Notes: a model not told the origin generated them from the letters alone. Counted from the stretch's first letter, positions 1 to 9,309 are shown. The stretch: DNA of 64,000 bases from Bacteroidota bacterium (GCA_003389385.1 QQVM01000017.1:260443-324442); one strand, 5' to 3'. Translations and numbers: made by a program.

Positions 1-2
1 CT

Positions 3-1352
3 GTGACCGGTGCAAGTTCTTATGAAGTGAGCATGCTCGGAACCAAGTACATGGATTCTCTTGTTACAACAACTTCACTCTCTCGTGTGCTTCCAATCGC
101 GGATACTGTATCCACATGGTTTAGTGTGCGCGCAATCGGACCTTTCGGTGGGAAGGGTAGAAGGGCAAATGCGATCAGAAAGACCCCTGGTGTGCAGAAT
201 TGCAGTTTCGCAAATGATCTTGCCTTGCTTTCAATTCAGAGCCCGCTTGCCGGTACGCTCATTGCCTGCCAGAACCTGATCAGTGTGCCTGTTTCTCTTT
301 ATATCAGAAATGTAGGTATCAATCCGGCTACTGCTTTTAATATTCAGTACACAATGAATGGAGGATCACCGGTAGTACAGACATACAATGACACAATTGC
401 TCCGGGAGACAGCTTGCTGTTCACTTTCCCGGCTGGTGTCAATCTTTCTACGCCAGGTACTTATTCTTTTGCCATCTCGATAAATTATACTTTGGATGGT
501 AACACAAGTAATAATAGTCAGATACTCACAGTGCTTTCTCAGATGACAGCAGTAACTCCGATTACGGAAGACTTTGAAGGCGTTTTTCCTCCAGCTGGAT
601 GGAAAAATGTTCAGTCCGGAACAAGTTTCGCATGGGCTGCAAAGAGTGGTATAATGGGTAGTGGTGGAGGAATCACAACAGCTGCATGGTTCAACAACTT
701 CGGGTATAACAATCCGGGTGCAAAAGATTACCTGTCCACTTTCCTTTTCGATATGGATGGAATATCTGATGGCGTCGTAAGTTTTGATGTAGCCTATTCT
801 CAGTTCCTCACTTCCAATGACGGACTTAGTCTTGAAGTTTCCACCGACTGTGAATCAACCTACATTCCGACGTCCTATTCCAGGTCCGGTTCAACTCTTG
901 CGACAGTCGCTCCGGTGAATAATCAGTGGCAGCCAATAAATCCGTCTGACTGGAGAAGAGATTCAGTCGATCTGTCGGCATTTGCGAATACCTTATTATT
1001 CTTGCGTTTTGTAAATACAAACGATTTCGGAAACAGCATATACCTAGATAATGTAAACATTCGAAGCAGGACACTCGGTTTTAATGGTGAATTTGTTTCA
1101 CCGGCAAGTGTACGCTTGTTCCCAAATCCTTCTGCCGGATTATTCAACGTCGAATTTCAAAATGCGAAATCAGAAAATGTAAGCTTCGAGGTATTTGATA
1201 TGCAGTCAAGACTCGTTTGGAAAGTTGAAAAAATGTCTGAGAATGGTAATGCATCTGCTGTGATAGATCTTTCTTCAAACGGAAAAGGTTATTACAGTCT
1301 TCGGGTGGTGTCAGGAGAAAAATCTTATTTCCTCAAGCTAATCGTCTTATAA
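3..1352 (+). CDS. T9SS type A sorting-domain surface protein (5'-truncated)
   Basis: The reading frame is already open at the window edge, so only the last ~449 residues are visible and the GTG at the left end is not a credible start. Residues ~1-65 look like the end of a fibronectin-III-like domain. Residues ~75-180 resemble a CARDB-like beta-sandwich. Residues ~185-355 match a choice-of-anchor-J/MAM-like jelly roll, starting at EDFEGVFPPAGW and ending at YLDNVNI. The last ~75 residues are a type A T9SS sorting domain (RLFPNPSAGLFNVEF, then FDMQSRLVW, GYYSLRV and a basic KLIVL end). The protein is therefore exported by the Sec and type IX systems and anchored or released at the surface. The missing N-terminal part probably holds the enzymatic domain, often a protease in proteins of this plan, but that is inference. 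Confidence 0.85.
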   Translation: MTGASSYEVSMLGTKYMDSLVTTTSLSRVLPIADTVSTWFSVRAIGPFGGKGRRANAIRKTPGVQNCSFANDLALLSIQSPLAGTLIACQNLISVPVSLYIRNVGINPATAFNIQYTMNGGSPVVQTYNDTIAPGDSLLFTFPAGVNLSTPGTYSFAISINYTLDGNTSNNSQILTVLSQMTAVTPITEDFEGVFPPAGWKNVQSGTSFAWAAKSGIMGSGGGITTAAWFNNFGYNNPGAKDYLSTFLFDMDGISDGVVSFDVAYSQFLTSNDGLSLEVSTDCESTYIPTSYSRSGSTLATVAPVNNQWQPINPSDWRRDSVDLSAFANTLLFLRFVNTNDFGNSIYLDNVNIRSRTLGFNGEFVSPASVRLFPNPSAGLFNVEFQNAKSENVSFEVFDMQSRLVWKVEKMSENGNASAVIDLSSNGKGYYSLRVVSGEKSYFLKLIVL

Positions 1353-1376
1353 ATACAAGTGATTTAAAAAATGAAA

Positions 1377-1406
1377 AGGAGGAAGCCGGGCTTCTTCCTT
1401 TTTTTA
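1377..1406. terminator. Bidirectional rho-independent terminator
   Basis: A 10-bp stem (AGGAGGAAGC / GCTTCTTCCT, one G-U pair) with a CGG loop is followed by seven T on the plus strand and preceded by AAAA. It lies between the convergent ends of the T9SS protein and the DUF4442 gene and overlaps the latter's stop codon. Confidence 0.8.
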
Positions 1407-1916
1407 TTTATCTGTCCTGACTTTATTCCATTTTTTAATTTGCCAGTTGACTTCGCAAGTACAGATGTGAGATCCTGCTTTGTCGTGCATTTCTATGACC
1501 TGTTTGTACATCACAGCATCGGAACTTTCAAGACGAGCTAAAATCATCTCCTTCGCGTCTTTTTCACTCATCGACACTTCTGCGCTTACGTTCATCCTTC
1601 CCTGGTAATGATATGTCATATGAAGGTCTTTCATGATAAACCTAAGCTGATCACTTCGCAGAGAGTTTAACATTGCAATTCCTCCCGTGAATTCTCCTAC
1701 TGCAGCAAGTGCACAAGCATGCAGTCCGCCAAGGTGATTGAGGTTTTTTTTCTTATACGGGAGAATTGTGCGCACTTTTTCATGCCCGACCTCAATTATT
1801 TTTAGTCCATGGGGTTTATTGAACGGAATCTTATGTCTGAGAATAATGTTCAATAGCCATAACTTCCATTTCGATTGACCGGAGTCATTCAAGAGGCTGA
1901 ATATGTCAGATTTCAT
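1404..1916 (-). CDS. DUF4442 / hotdog-fold thioesterase-like protein
   Basis: This 170-residue protein has no signal peptide. It resembles the DUF4442 branch of the hotdog superfamily (PaaI/YiiD-like thioesterases): a central helix segment with NHLGGLHACALAAVGEFTGG around residues 60-80, then alternating beta strands with a conserved polar pattern. Members of this fold hydrolyse or bind acyl-CoA or acyl-ACP; the substrate cannot be read from sequence. It sits 17 bp downstream of the nitronate monooxygenase-like gene on the same strand, so the two are probably co-transcribed. They face away from a beta-oxidation cluster, which fits an acyl-CoA housekeeping role. That function is inference. Confidence 0.75.
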   Translation of the reverse strand: MKSDIFSLLNDSGQSKWKLWLLNIILRHKIPFNKPHGLKIIEVGHEKVRTILPYKKKNLNHLGGLHACALAAVGEFTGGIAMLNSLRSDQLRFIMKDLHMTYHYQGRMNVSAEVSMSEKDAKEMILARLESSDAVMYKQVIEMHDKAGSHICTCEVNWQIKKWNKVRTDK

Positions 1917-1933
1917 ATGGGAAATATTATGCC

Positions 1934-2968
1934 CTAGTAAGAATTCATTTGCTTCAATTCATTGTATGCGATGAAATATCCCCTGATAAAATCAGCAACA
2001 ATGTCTTGAATGCTCTGGATTTCGTCAACCATTTCCACCGATTGTCCGGCGCACCAAAGATTCTGGTAATTGCCTGGTTTTACTGCTGCTTCAAGCCAGT
2101 TAAAGCCTCGTCTTTGGACTAGCATCTTAAAGTATTTTTTTGTTTTCGAATTCCTGCTCATCATTTTTTCAAACCAGTTTTGTTCTGTTCCGATTTTTTG
2201 AGCAAACTCAGTATTGATCACGCTGCAAGGAGTTCCGCTTATCCTGCTTGTCATGATGATATCTTCCATCTTGTGCCGCACTATTGCCTGTTTATACTCC
2301 GCTGATACATCAGCCTCTGTGGAAGCAATAAACCTGGTGCCGCAATATCCTGCAGAAGCACCTGATGCCAAAGAGCTGAGAAGAGCACGACCATTGGCGA
2401 TTCCCCCGGCAGCCATCACAGGCAAATCAGGAAATCTTTTCTTGAGCGCTTCCGTGAGTAAGATCAGAGGATAAGGGCCTGCATGTCCGCCTGCTCCCTG
2501 TCCGACTGCGACAAATCCGTCGCATCCTGCTTTGGCGCATTTCTCAGCATGTGCCAGGTTTATCACATCACAAAATACTTTACCACCGTAAGTATGAGCT
2601 GCATTGATTGTTGATTCAGGATTTCCCAGGGAAGTAATGACCACCGGAACTTTCATGCGAATGCAGATATCCAGGTGTTTTTTAAACCAGGGATTGGCTT
2701 TTTGAACAATCAGGTTCATGCCGTAATTTCCATATTTACCCTTCCTGTTATGAATTCTGTCATTCATCTTCTCAAGTACAGATTGTAACTCAGATTCGTT
2801 CCGGTAGTTCAGAGATGGAAAGCATGCCAGAATGCCAGCCTCAATGCCTGCTGCCAACATCGCCTCGTTGCTTACAAGGAACATTGGAGCCATCACCAGT
2901 GGAAAACGGATGTTGAGCATCCTGGTCAGCTCGTTTTCTACCTTAATATTTTCGGTTTCAGTCATCAT
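1934..2968 (-). CDS. Nitronate monooxygenase family FMN-dependent oxidoreductase
   Basis: The 344-residue TIM-barrel protein has the family signatures: a start into the barrel at RFPLVMAPMF, a phosphate/FMN-binding GQGAGGHAG containing the catalytic-type histidine, then MAAGGIANGRAL and GYCGTRFIAS. Family members oxidise alkyl nitronates such as propionate-3-nitronate using FMN and oxygen; many homologues have unknown substrates and are loosely called 2-nitropropane dioxygenases. It is cytoplasmic with no signal peptide. It is first of a two-gene minus-strand unit with the DUF4442 gene, and divergent from the acyl-CoA ligase across a ~200-bp region with a 17-bp palindrome. Homologues next to fatty-acid genes may act on acyl-CoA-like compounds, but nothing here proves that. 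Confidence 0.85.
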   Translation of the reverse strand: MMTETENIKVENELTRMLNIRFPLVMAPMFLVSNEAMLAAGIEAGILACFPSLNYRNESELQSVLEKMNDRIHNRKGKYGNYGMNLIVQKANPWFKKHLDICIRMKVPVVITSLGNPESTINAAHTYGGKVFCDVINLAHAEKCAKAGCDGFVAVGQGAGGHAGPYPLILLTEALKKRFPDLPVMAAGGIANGRALLSSLASGASAGYCGTRFIASTEADVSAEYKQAIVRHKMEDIIMTSRISGTPCSVINTEFAQKIGTEQNWFEKMMSRNSKTKKYFKMLVQRRGFNWLEAAVKPGNYQNLWCAGQSVEMVDEIQSIQDIVADFIRGYFIAYNELKQMNSY

Positions 2969-3069
2969 GAGAGTACGTCGATTTTATTCAACTGATGCAA
3001 TAAACGACAATGATTTCTATGTTGAAAAGCCATGAAAAAAAAAAAATACCGGCATTCAGTTTGAACCTC

Positions 3070-3077
3070 CAAATCTA
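3070..3077 (-). promoter_or_regulatory. Possible -7 element for the nitronate monooxygenase gene
   Basis: On the minus strand this reads TAGATTTG, a match to the Bacteroidota -7 consensus TAnnTTTG, about 100 bp before the start codon. No good TTTG -33 element lies at the usual distance, so support is weak. The intergenic region also holds a run of 12 A at 3035-3046. Confidence 0.25.
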
Positions 3078-3115
3078 TTAATTTGGCGGAAACACCATAT
3101 TCTGATATTCACCCT

Positions 3116-3132
3116 TCAATTCATTGAATTGA
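3116..3132. promoter_or_regulatory. 17-bp perfect palindrome, candidate operator of the beta-oxidation genes
   Basis: TCAATTCATTGAATTGA is two perfect 8-bp arms around a single central base. It lies ~40 bp before the acyl-CoA ligase ATG in the divergent region shared with the nitronate monooxygenase gene. A compact odd palindrome there fits a dimeric repressor site of TetR/FadR type. No cognate regulator gene is adjacent, so the assignment is inference. Confidence 0.4.
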
Positions 3133-3171
3133 TGCGTTTTGTTTTGTGGAATATCATACAGGAGCCATTGC

Positions 3172-4932
3172 ATGATTAAGAGATTATTTGACATTCCGGA
3201 TTACCAAAATTCAAATTTCCCAAAACAGGATTCACTCTGCGGAAAGCTGAACGGTAACTGGAAATGCCATTCCACTTCAGAGTTTATTTCACTTTCTCAA
3301 AAGCTGAGTGCCGGACTTATGAGTCTTGGCCTCAGGAAGGACGATAAAGCAACTATCATTTCGGCAAACCGCCCGGAATGGAATATTGCTGACATGGGAA
3401 TGATGCAAATCGGGGTAGTAAACGTGCCTGTCTATACCACACTCAGCGAAAAAGATCTCATCTTCATTCTGAACGACTGTCAGGCTAAGATTTTATTCGC
3501 TGGTGACAAACTGCTGTATGAAAAGATAAGTAAAATCAAGTCAGACATACCTTCGCTGACTGATATTTTCACATTTGATCAGATTGCTGGTGCTCAGCAT
3601 TGGACTGATCTGTTGAAGGATTTTTCCGGTGATGAGCAAAAGCGTTTTGAATCAATTCGTGACAGCATTCTTCCGGGTGACCTTGCTACGATTTTATACA
3701 CTTCCGGAACAACAGGTCAGCCCAAAGGCGTGATGTTGTCACACAACAACATTGTCAGTAATGTGCTTGCTTCAAAAGATCTCTGTCCTGTGGATGAGAG
3801 ACACAAGGCTCTCAGCTTCCTGCCCCTCTGTCACAGTTATGAAAGAATGCTCACTTACCTGTATATGTACCGTGGTGTATCGATATACTATGCAGAGAGT
3901 ATGGAAAAGATCGCAGACAACCTGAAGGAAATTAAACCCGAAGTTTTTTCCACTGTGCCTCGTCTGCTGGAAAAAGTTTATGATAAGATTGTTGAGAAAG
4001 GCAAGGACCTTACAGGACTCAAGAAAATCCTGTTTTTCTGGGCGCTCAATCTTGGTCTGCGATATGAATTGAACAAAAGAAATGGTTTCTGGTATGAGTT
4101 CCAGCTTGGACTTGCCAATAAGATTATATTTTCAAAATGGAGAGAAGCACTTGGCAGCAAAGTGAAAGTGATTGTTAGCGGAGGTGCAGCTCTTCAACCG
4201 CGTCTGGCAAGGGTTTTTTGGGCAGCGAAAATACACGTACTGGAGGGTTACGGACTCACAGAAACTTCTCCAGTGGTATGCGTGAACAATCTGGAACCTA
4301 ATGGAACTAAATTCGGAACTGTCGGCCCGCCTATCAGCGGAGTGGAGGTTAAAATAGCTGAGGATGGGGAAATATTATGCAAAGGTCCGAATATAATGCT
4401 CGGGTATTACAAAAGACCGGATCTCACTGAGCAGGTTATCAAGGACGGCTGGTTTCACACAGGTGATATCGGCATCATAGAAGAAAACCGTTTTCTTAAA
4501 ATTACTGACAGGAAAAAAGAAATTTTTAAAACATCAGGAGGAAAATTCATAGCTCCACAGGCACTTGAGAATAAATTCAAGGAGTCGATTTTCATAGAGC
4601 AAATCATGGTCATCGGAGAAAATCAGAAGTTTCCTGCCGCACTGGTTGTGCCATCATTTGCCCAGCTCAAAAGGTGGTGTGAAGAATCAGGACTGGATAC
4701 ATCTTCAAATGAAACTATGATCTCTCATTCTGAGGTCGTTTCGCTCTTCAGAAAAGAAATTGAAAAACTCAATGAATCATTCGGGCGTACGGAGCAGGTC
4801 AAGAAAATAAGACTACTTCCGCGTGAATGGACAATAGACAGCGGAGAACTTACCGCTACCCTAAAGCTGAAAAGGAAAGTGATTGCAGAAAACAACTCTG
4901 CCCTGATTAGCAGTATCTATGATCAAAGTTGA
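3172..4932 (+). CDS. Long-chain acyl-CoA synthetase (AMP-forming)
   Basis: This enzyme activates fatty acids to acyl-CoA using ATP. I start it at the ATG at 3172 because AGGAG lies 7 bases upstream; that gives 586 residues, and an ATG 33 bp earlier has no such site. The adenylate-forming signatures are present: P-loop TSGTTGQPKG at 177-186, EGYGLTETSP near 358, GWFHTGDIG near 426, and the hinge region KITDRKKEIFKTSGG near 443. The motif set matches the bacterial FadD15/long-chain type. The fused dehydrogenase/hydratase gene follows after 3 bp, so this is the entry enzyme of the beta-oxidation operon. It is probably peripheral to the inner membrane and has no signal peptide. Chain-length preference cannot be told. 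Confidence 0.93.
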   Translation: MIKRLFDIPDYQNSNFPKQDSLCGKLNGNWKCHSTSEFISLSQKLSAGLMSLGLRKDDKATIISANRPEWNIADMGMMQIGVVNVPVYTTLSEKDLIFILNDCQAKILFAGDKLLYEKISKIKSDIPSLTDIFTFDQIAGAQHWTDLLKDFSGDEQKRFESIRDSILPGDLATILYTSGTTGQPKGVMLSHNNIVSNVLASKDLCPVDERHKALSFLPLCHSYERMLTYLYMYRGVSIYYAESMEKIADNLKEIKPEVFSTVPRLLEKVYDKIVEKGKDLTGLKKILFFWALNLGLRYELNKRNGFWYEFQLGLANKIIFSKWREALGSKVKVIVSGGAALQPRLARVFWAAKIHVLEGYGLTETSPVVCVNNLEPNGTKFGTVGPPISGVEVKIAEDGEILCKGPNIMLGYYKRPDLTEQVIKDGWFHTGDIGIIEENRFLKITDRKKEIFKTSGGKFIAPQALENKFKESIFIEQIMVIGENQKFPAALVVPSFAQLKRWCEESGLDTSSNETMISHSEVVSLFRKEIEKLNESFGRTEQVKKIRLLPREWTIDSGELTATLKLKRKVIAENNSALISSIYDQS

Positions 4933-4935
4933 AAT

Positions 4936-7344
4936 ATGTCAGGAAAGAGAATTATAAAAAAGGTAGCGGTGCTGGGAAGCGGAATCATGGGCAGCAGAAT
5001 TGCTTGTCATTTCGCAAATGCCGGAGTGGAAGTGCTCCTGCTCGACATCATTCCGAAAGAACTCAATGCAGCAGAAAAGAAAGCTGGCCTTGATGAGAAA
5101 TCACCTGCATTCAGGAACAGGATAGTGGATGATTCTCTTAAGCAAACACTCAAGGCATCACCTGCCGCACTTTATCACAAATCTTTCGCCAGGCGAATCC
5201 GCACCGGAAACTTCCAGGATGATATGAAGTATGTTGCCGATTGCGACTGGATTATCGAAGCGGTGATAGAAAATCTGGACATAAAAAAATCGGTTTTTTC
5301 TGAACTTGAAAAATTTCGCCGTGCTGGGACTTTGGTCACTTCCAATACTTCAGGTATCCCTATTCGCTTGATGGCTGAAGGAAGATCGGATGATTTCAGG
5401 AAAAATTTTTGCGGAACTCATTTTTTCAATCCACCAAGATACCTGCGTCTGCTTGAACTTATTCCCGGTCCGGAAACTGATGCTGAAGTACTCGAATTTT
5501 TGGCCTTATATGCCGATCTGCATCTTGGTAAAACAGTGGTTCCCTGTAAGGATACTCCCGCTTTCATTGCTAACAGAATCGGTGTGTATTCCATCATGTC
5601 GCTTTTTCACCACGTGGAAAAAATGGGACTCAGCGTGGAAGAAGTTGACAAGCTTACAGGTCCGGTTCTCGGCAGACCTAAATCAGCGACATTCCGGACA
5701 TGTGATGTGGTAGGACTGGATACGCTCGTGAAAGTAGCAAATGATGTCTATGAACGTTGTCCGAATGATGAATCCCGGGATACATTCGTTCTTCCCGGTT
5801 TTGTGAAGAAATTGATGGAGAAAGGCTGGTTCGGAGATAAAACAAAACAGGGTTTTTATAAGAAAGTGAAAGATGAGAAGGGTAAAAGTGAAATTCTCTC
5901 TCTTGATCTCGAAACTCTTGAATATAAGGAAAAGTCTAAGATTAAAATTCCTTTGCTTGATCAGGTTAAAAATGTTGATGCATATTCCGATAGAATCAAG
6001 ATCATGTTATCAGGAAATGATAAAGCTTCAGAGTTTTATCGTGCATCTTTCGCAGCTGTTTTCGCATATATCGCGAACAGGATTCCTGAAATCGCCGATA
6101 CTCCTCATGAAATTGATGAGGCCCTAAGTGCAGGCTTCGGCTGGGAGTTCGGGCCTTTCAGCACCTGGGACATGATTGGATTTGAAAAGGGAATAAAGCT
6201 GATTGAATCTCACGGACACAAGATTGCTGAGTGGTTGCTGGAAATGAGAGATAAAGGTGTTGGCAATTTTTATCAGAATGTAAAAGGCCTGAGACAATAT
6301 TATCATCCGGCTAAAAAAGCATATGAGAATATGCCTGGAGCAGGCAGGATAATTTTACTTGACAGTTTAGCAGATAAAGTTGTTTGGAAGAATTCAGGGT
6401 CCAGTCTGATTGATATTGGTGATGGTGTGATCAACCTCGAGTTTCACACTAAAATGAATACCATCGGAGGAGAGATTATTGAAGGTGTAAATAAGGCGAT
6501 TCAGATAGCTGAAAAAGATTTTAAAGGTCTTGTCATAGGTAATCAGGCTCAGAATTTCTCCGCAGGCGCCAATCTGGCTATGATTTTCATGTTCGCCACA
6601 GAACAAGAATTTGATGAAATAGACTTGGCAGTTCGTGCGTTTCAGAATATGAACATGCGTATTCGCTATTCATCTGTTCCGGTTGTTGTAGCTCCCCACG
6701 GTCTCACACTCGGAGGTGGTTGTGAGATGTCTCTACACGCCGATAAGGTTGTAGCCTCCGCAGAAACCTATATCGGACTTGTAGAATTCGGAGTGGGATT
6801 GATACCCGGAGGAGGTGGCAGCAAGGAAATGACTCTCCGTGCCAGCGATGCATACCTTGATGGAGGCATCGATGTACATGTGCTGAAAGAATATTATCTG
6901 AACATAGCTATGGCTAAAGTATCAACTTCCGCGCATGAAGCTTTCGATCTTCATATCTTCAGAGACGGACTCGATCAGGTGGTGGTTAACCCAACGCATG
7001 TAATCAGTGAAGCGAAAACTGCTGTCCTTGAACTTGCCGACAATGGCTACAGTACACCTGTTCAGCGAAGGGATATTAAGGTGCTCGGAAGAAATGCCTT
7101 AGGAATGTTCTTTGCCGGTGCCAATGCCATGAGCTCAGGAAGATTTATTTCCAGTCATGATAAACTCATTTCTGAAAAGCTGGCATACATCATGTGCGGC
7201 GGGGATCTTAGCTCAGAAAGCCAGGTGTCAGAACAATATTTGCTTGATCTTGAAAGAGAGGCATTCCTTTCTTTATGCGGTGAGAGGAAAACTCTGGAGA
7301 GAATACAAAGCATACTTACAACGGGAAAACCATTGAGAAATTAA
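4936..7344 (+). CDS. Bifunctional 3-hydroxyacyl-CoA dehydrogenase / enoyl-CoA hydratase
   Basis: This 802-residue protein catalyses two middle steps of beta-oxidation. The N-terminal half is an NAD-dependent 3-hydroxyacyl-CoA dehydrogenase: Rossmann GSGIMG at 14-19, catalytic His162 in CGTHFFNPPR, and a following glutamate in LLELIPGPE. A dehydrogenase C-terminal module continues to about residue 440. The enoyl-CoA hydratase (crotonase) domain is C-terminal, roughly 480-720, with NQAQNFSAGANL near 540 as one oxyanion strand and GLTLGGGCEMSLHADKV near 590. This dehydrogenase-first order is that of FadN-type proteins, the reverse of E. coli FadB. The gene starts 3 bp after the ligase stop and is followed 18 bp later by the MORN-type gene. 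Confidence 0.93.
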   Translation: MSGKRIIKKVAVLGSGIMGSRIACHFANAGVEVLLLDIIPKELNAAEKKAGLDEKSPAFRNRIVDDSLKQTLKASPAALYHKSFARRIRTGNFQDDMKYVADCDWIIEAVIENLDIKKSVFSELEKFRRAGTLVTSNTSGIPIRLMAEGRSDDFRKNFCGTHFFNPPRYLRLLELIPGPETDAEVLEFLALYADLHLGKTVVPCKDTPAFIANRIGVYSIMSLFHHVEKMGLSVEEVDKLTGPVLGRPKSATFRTCDVVGLDTLVKVANDVYERCPNDESRDTFVLPGFVKKLMEKGWFGDKTKQGFYKKVKDEKGKSEILSLDLETLEYKEKSKIKIPLLDQVKNVDAYSDRIKIMLSGNDKASEFYRASFAAVFAYIANRIPEIADTPHEIDEALSAGFGWEFGPFSTWDMIGFEKGIKLIESHGHKIAEWLLEMRDKGVGNFYQNVKGLRQYYHPAKKAYENMPGAGRIILLDSLADKVVWKNSGSSLIDIGDGVINLEFHTKMNTIGGEIIEGVNKAIQIAEKDFKGLVIGNQAQNFSAGANLAMIFMFATEQEFDEIDLAVRAFQNMNMRIRYSSVPVVVAPHGLTLGGGCEMSLHADKVVASAETYIGLVEFGVGLIPGGGGSKEMTLRASDAYLDGGIDVHVLKEYYLNIAMAKVSTSAHEAFDLHIFRDGLDQVVVNPTHVISEAKTAVLELADNGYSTPVQRRDIKVLGRNALGMFFAGANAMSSGRFISSHDKLISEKLAYIMCGGDLSSESQVSEQYLLDLEREAFLSLCGERKTLERIQSILTTGKPLRN

Positions 7345-7362
7345 CATACTTATAATAACAAC

Positions 7363-8046
7363 ATGAGCAGGACAACAATTAAATCGCTACAGAATTGGTT
7401 CAGGATATTAATTCTGACTTCAATCCTGTTGCCTTCATATTCATGGGCACAGGGAAGGGAGGAAAAACCAAAGTACGCACCGGGTAGGGAGAAGCACCGC
7501 AATAAGACCGACGAAATTGGTCGCAAACAGGGAACATGGATTTTCTACAATACTTTCGGAGAGAAAATCATGGAAGTGGATTTTATCAACGATAAAAAGG
7601 AGGGGATGGAAAGGAAATTCTATGGCTACAACAAAGTGCGTGAAGAGACCGAATGGCTGGGTGCTGTGAAAGAAGGCCAATATACCAGGTATTATTTTTC
7701 CGGACAGGTTCAGATGGAAGGACAGTATAACAACGGAAAGAAAGACGGTAAATGGACACGCTATTTTGAAGATGGAAGCATAAGGCAGGAAGGTTTTTAC
7801 AAGATGAATAAGAAAGACGGGATTTGGAAAACGTTCAACAGAAAAGGTCTTGTAGTAAATGAAACTACATACAAAGACGGAATGAATCTGGCTGACATCG
7901 AAGCTGCCCAAAAGAAAAAAGAAGAAGAGAAAAAAGCGGCTGAAAAGAAGGCCGCAGACGGAAAGAAGCCTGTACCAGGAGCACCTGGAACTAAAGCACC
8001 CGGAACTCCCGTACCAACTAACACCGATACTTCCAAGAAAAAGTAA
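7363..8046 (+). CDS. Exported MORN-repeat (YwqK-like) protein
   Basis: This 227-residue protein has a signal peptide (hydrophobic stretch, then SYSWAQG near residue 30). At least four MORN-like strands follow between about 50 and 180, each with a pattern such as G-WIFYNTFGEKIMEVDF, GQYTRYYFSGQVQMEGQY and KDGKWTRYFEDGSIRQEGFY. The tail (~185-227) is Lys/Ala-rich then Pro/Gly-rich and probably disordered. Databases often call such proteins YwqK-family antitoxins, but there is no toxin partner and the protein is exported, so that label does not fit. It lies inside the beta-oxidation operon, 18 bp after the dehydrogenase/hydratase and 57 bp before the thiolase. Its role is unknown; repeats of this type bind lipids or proteins at membranes. 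Confidence 0.75.
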   Translation: MSRTTIKSLQNWFRILILTSILLPSYSWAQGREEKPKYAPGREKHRNKTDEIGRKQGTWIFYNTFGEKIMEVDFINDKKEGMERKFYGYNKVREETEWLGAVKEGQYTRYYFSGQVQMEGQYNNGKKDGKWTRYFEDGSIRQEGFYKMNKKDGIWKTFNRKGLVVNETTYKDGMNLADIEAAQKKKEEEKKAAEKKAADGKKPVPGAPGTKAPGTPVPTNTDTSKKK

Positions 8047-8103
8047 TAAAGCGCGGCTTGAACTTAGTCGCGATTTAAATGTTGGTATGTAAAACCTGCA
8101 ATT

Positions 8104-9282
8104 ATGAATGCTTATATAATCGCCGCAAAAAGGTCTGCTGTTGGCAAAGCACCTAGAGGAAAATTTAAAAATGTAAGGCCCGACGATCTGGCAGCAGAAG
8201 TGATCCGGAATCTAGTGGCTTCTGTTCCTTCACTTGACAAAGAGCAGATTGACGATGTCATTGCTGGAAATGCCACTCCTGAAGCGGAACAAGGTCTGAA
8301 CATAGGCAGAATGATCTCTTTGATGGGCCTGGATACAGTAAAAGTACCGGGTATGACTGTGAACCGCTATTGTGCTTCCGGACTGGAGACGATCGCCATT
8401 GCAGCCGCCAAAATTCACAGCGGAATGTCTGATTGTATTATTGCCGGAGGAGTGGAGTGCATGTCGCCTATACCTTTTGGAGGGTGGAAAATTGTCCCTA
8501 ATTACGCATTGGTTCAGACGCATCCTGAATACTATTGGGGTATGGGGCTTACAGCTGAAGCTGTAGCTGATGAATATAAAATTTCAAGAGAAGATCAGGA
8601 TCGTTTTGGATATGAATCCAATCAGAAAGCTGTGAAAGCAATCAACGATGGGAAATTCAAAGATGAAATTGTTCCTGTCAATGTAAAAGAAGTTTACCTG
8701 GATGAAAATGAAAAAAGAAAATCCAGGGAATTTGTAGTGGATACTGATGAGGGACCTAGAGCCGATACCACGCTTGAAAAAATGGCTGCTCTCAAGCCGG
8801 TTTTTTCTGCGAAAGGCAGCGTCACTGCAGGAAACTCATCGCAAACCAGTGACGGTGCAGCTTTCGTGATTGTTGTAAGCGAGAGGATGCTCAAGCAACT
8901 GAATGTACAGCCGATTGCAAGACTGGTTGATTATGCAGTGGCAGGTGTGGAGCCTCGAATCATGGGTATCGGTCCTGTGGATGCTATTCCCAAAGTGTTG
9001 AAGCATTCAGGTATCAAACAGGAAGACATCGGCCTTATAGAGCTCAATGAAGCATTCGCATCGCAGTCTTTAGCTGTTATCCGCACTTTGGGTCTGAATC
9101 CTGAAATCGTGAATGTGAATGGCGGGGCAATAGCTCTGGGCCATCCACTCGGATGCAGCGGCGCTAAGCTTTCTGTTCAGCTATTTAGTGAAATGCGCAG
9201 AAGAAAGTCTAAATACGGAATGGTTACCATGTGTGTGGGTACAGGTCAGGGAGCTGCAGGAATCTTTGAATTTTTGAACTAA
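8104..9282 (+). CDS. fadA: Acetyl-CoA acyltransferase (3-ketoacyl-CoA thiolase)
   Basis: The 392-residue thiolase performs the last step of beta-oxidation, splitting 3-ketoacyl-CoA with CoA into acetyl-CoA and a shortened acyl-CoA. The nucleophile Cys90 lies in [11 protein letters not shown], His347 in [15 protein letters not shown], and the second cysteine Cys377 in [10 protein letters not shown]. The NEAF motif is present. Length and motifs match the degradative class. It is cytoplasmic and follows the ligase, dehydrogenase/hydratase and MORN-type genes on the same strand. The gene symbol is by function; a biosynthetic acetoacetyl-CoA thiolase cannot be fully excluded by motif, but the context favours degradation. 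Confidence 0.92.
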   Translation: MNAYIIAAKRSAVGKAPRGKFKNVRPDDLAAEVIRNLVASVPSLDKEQIDDVIAGNATPEAEQGLNIGRMISLMGLDTVKVPGMTVNRYCASGLETIAIAAAKIHSGMSDCIIAGGVECMSPIPFGGWKIVPNYALVQTHPEYYWGMGLTAEAVADEYKISREDQDRFGYESNQKAVKAINDGKFKDEIVPVNVKEVYLDENEKRKSREFVVDTDEGPRADTTLEKMAALKPVFSAKGSVTAGNSSQTSDGAAFVIVVSERMLKQLNVQPIARLVDYAVAGVEPRIMGIGPVDAIPKVLKHSGIKQEDIGLIELNEAFASQSLAVIRTLGLNPEIVNVNGGAIALGHPLGCSGAKLSVQLFSEMRRRKSKYGMVTMCVGTGQGAAGIFEFLN

Positions 9283-9309
9283 AACAGAGACGGTCTACTT
9301 GGCTGACTT

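Noticed and set aside
3035-3046. Run of 12 A as a frameshift or slippage site
   Set aside because: It lies in non-coding DNA between divergent genes.
7441-7911. A 156-codon minus-strand open frame opposite the MORN-type gene
   Set aside because: Composition is an antisense reflection of the Lys-rich sense strand, with no domain.
7363-8046. A toxin-antitoxin antitoxin (YwqK label)
   Set aside because: No toxin gene is adjacent and the protein has a signal peptide.
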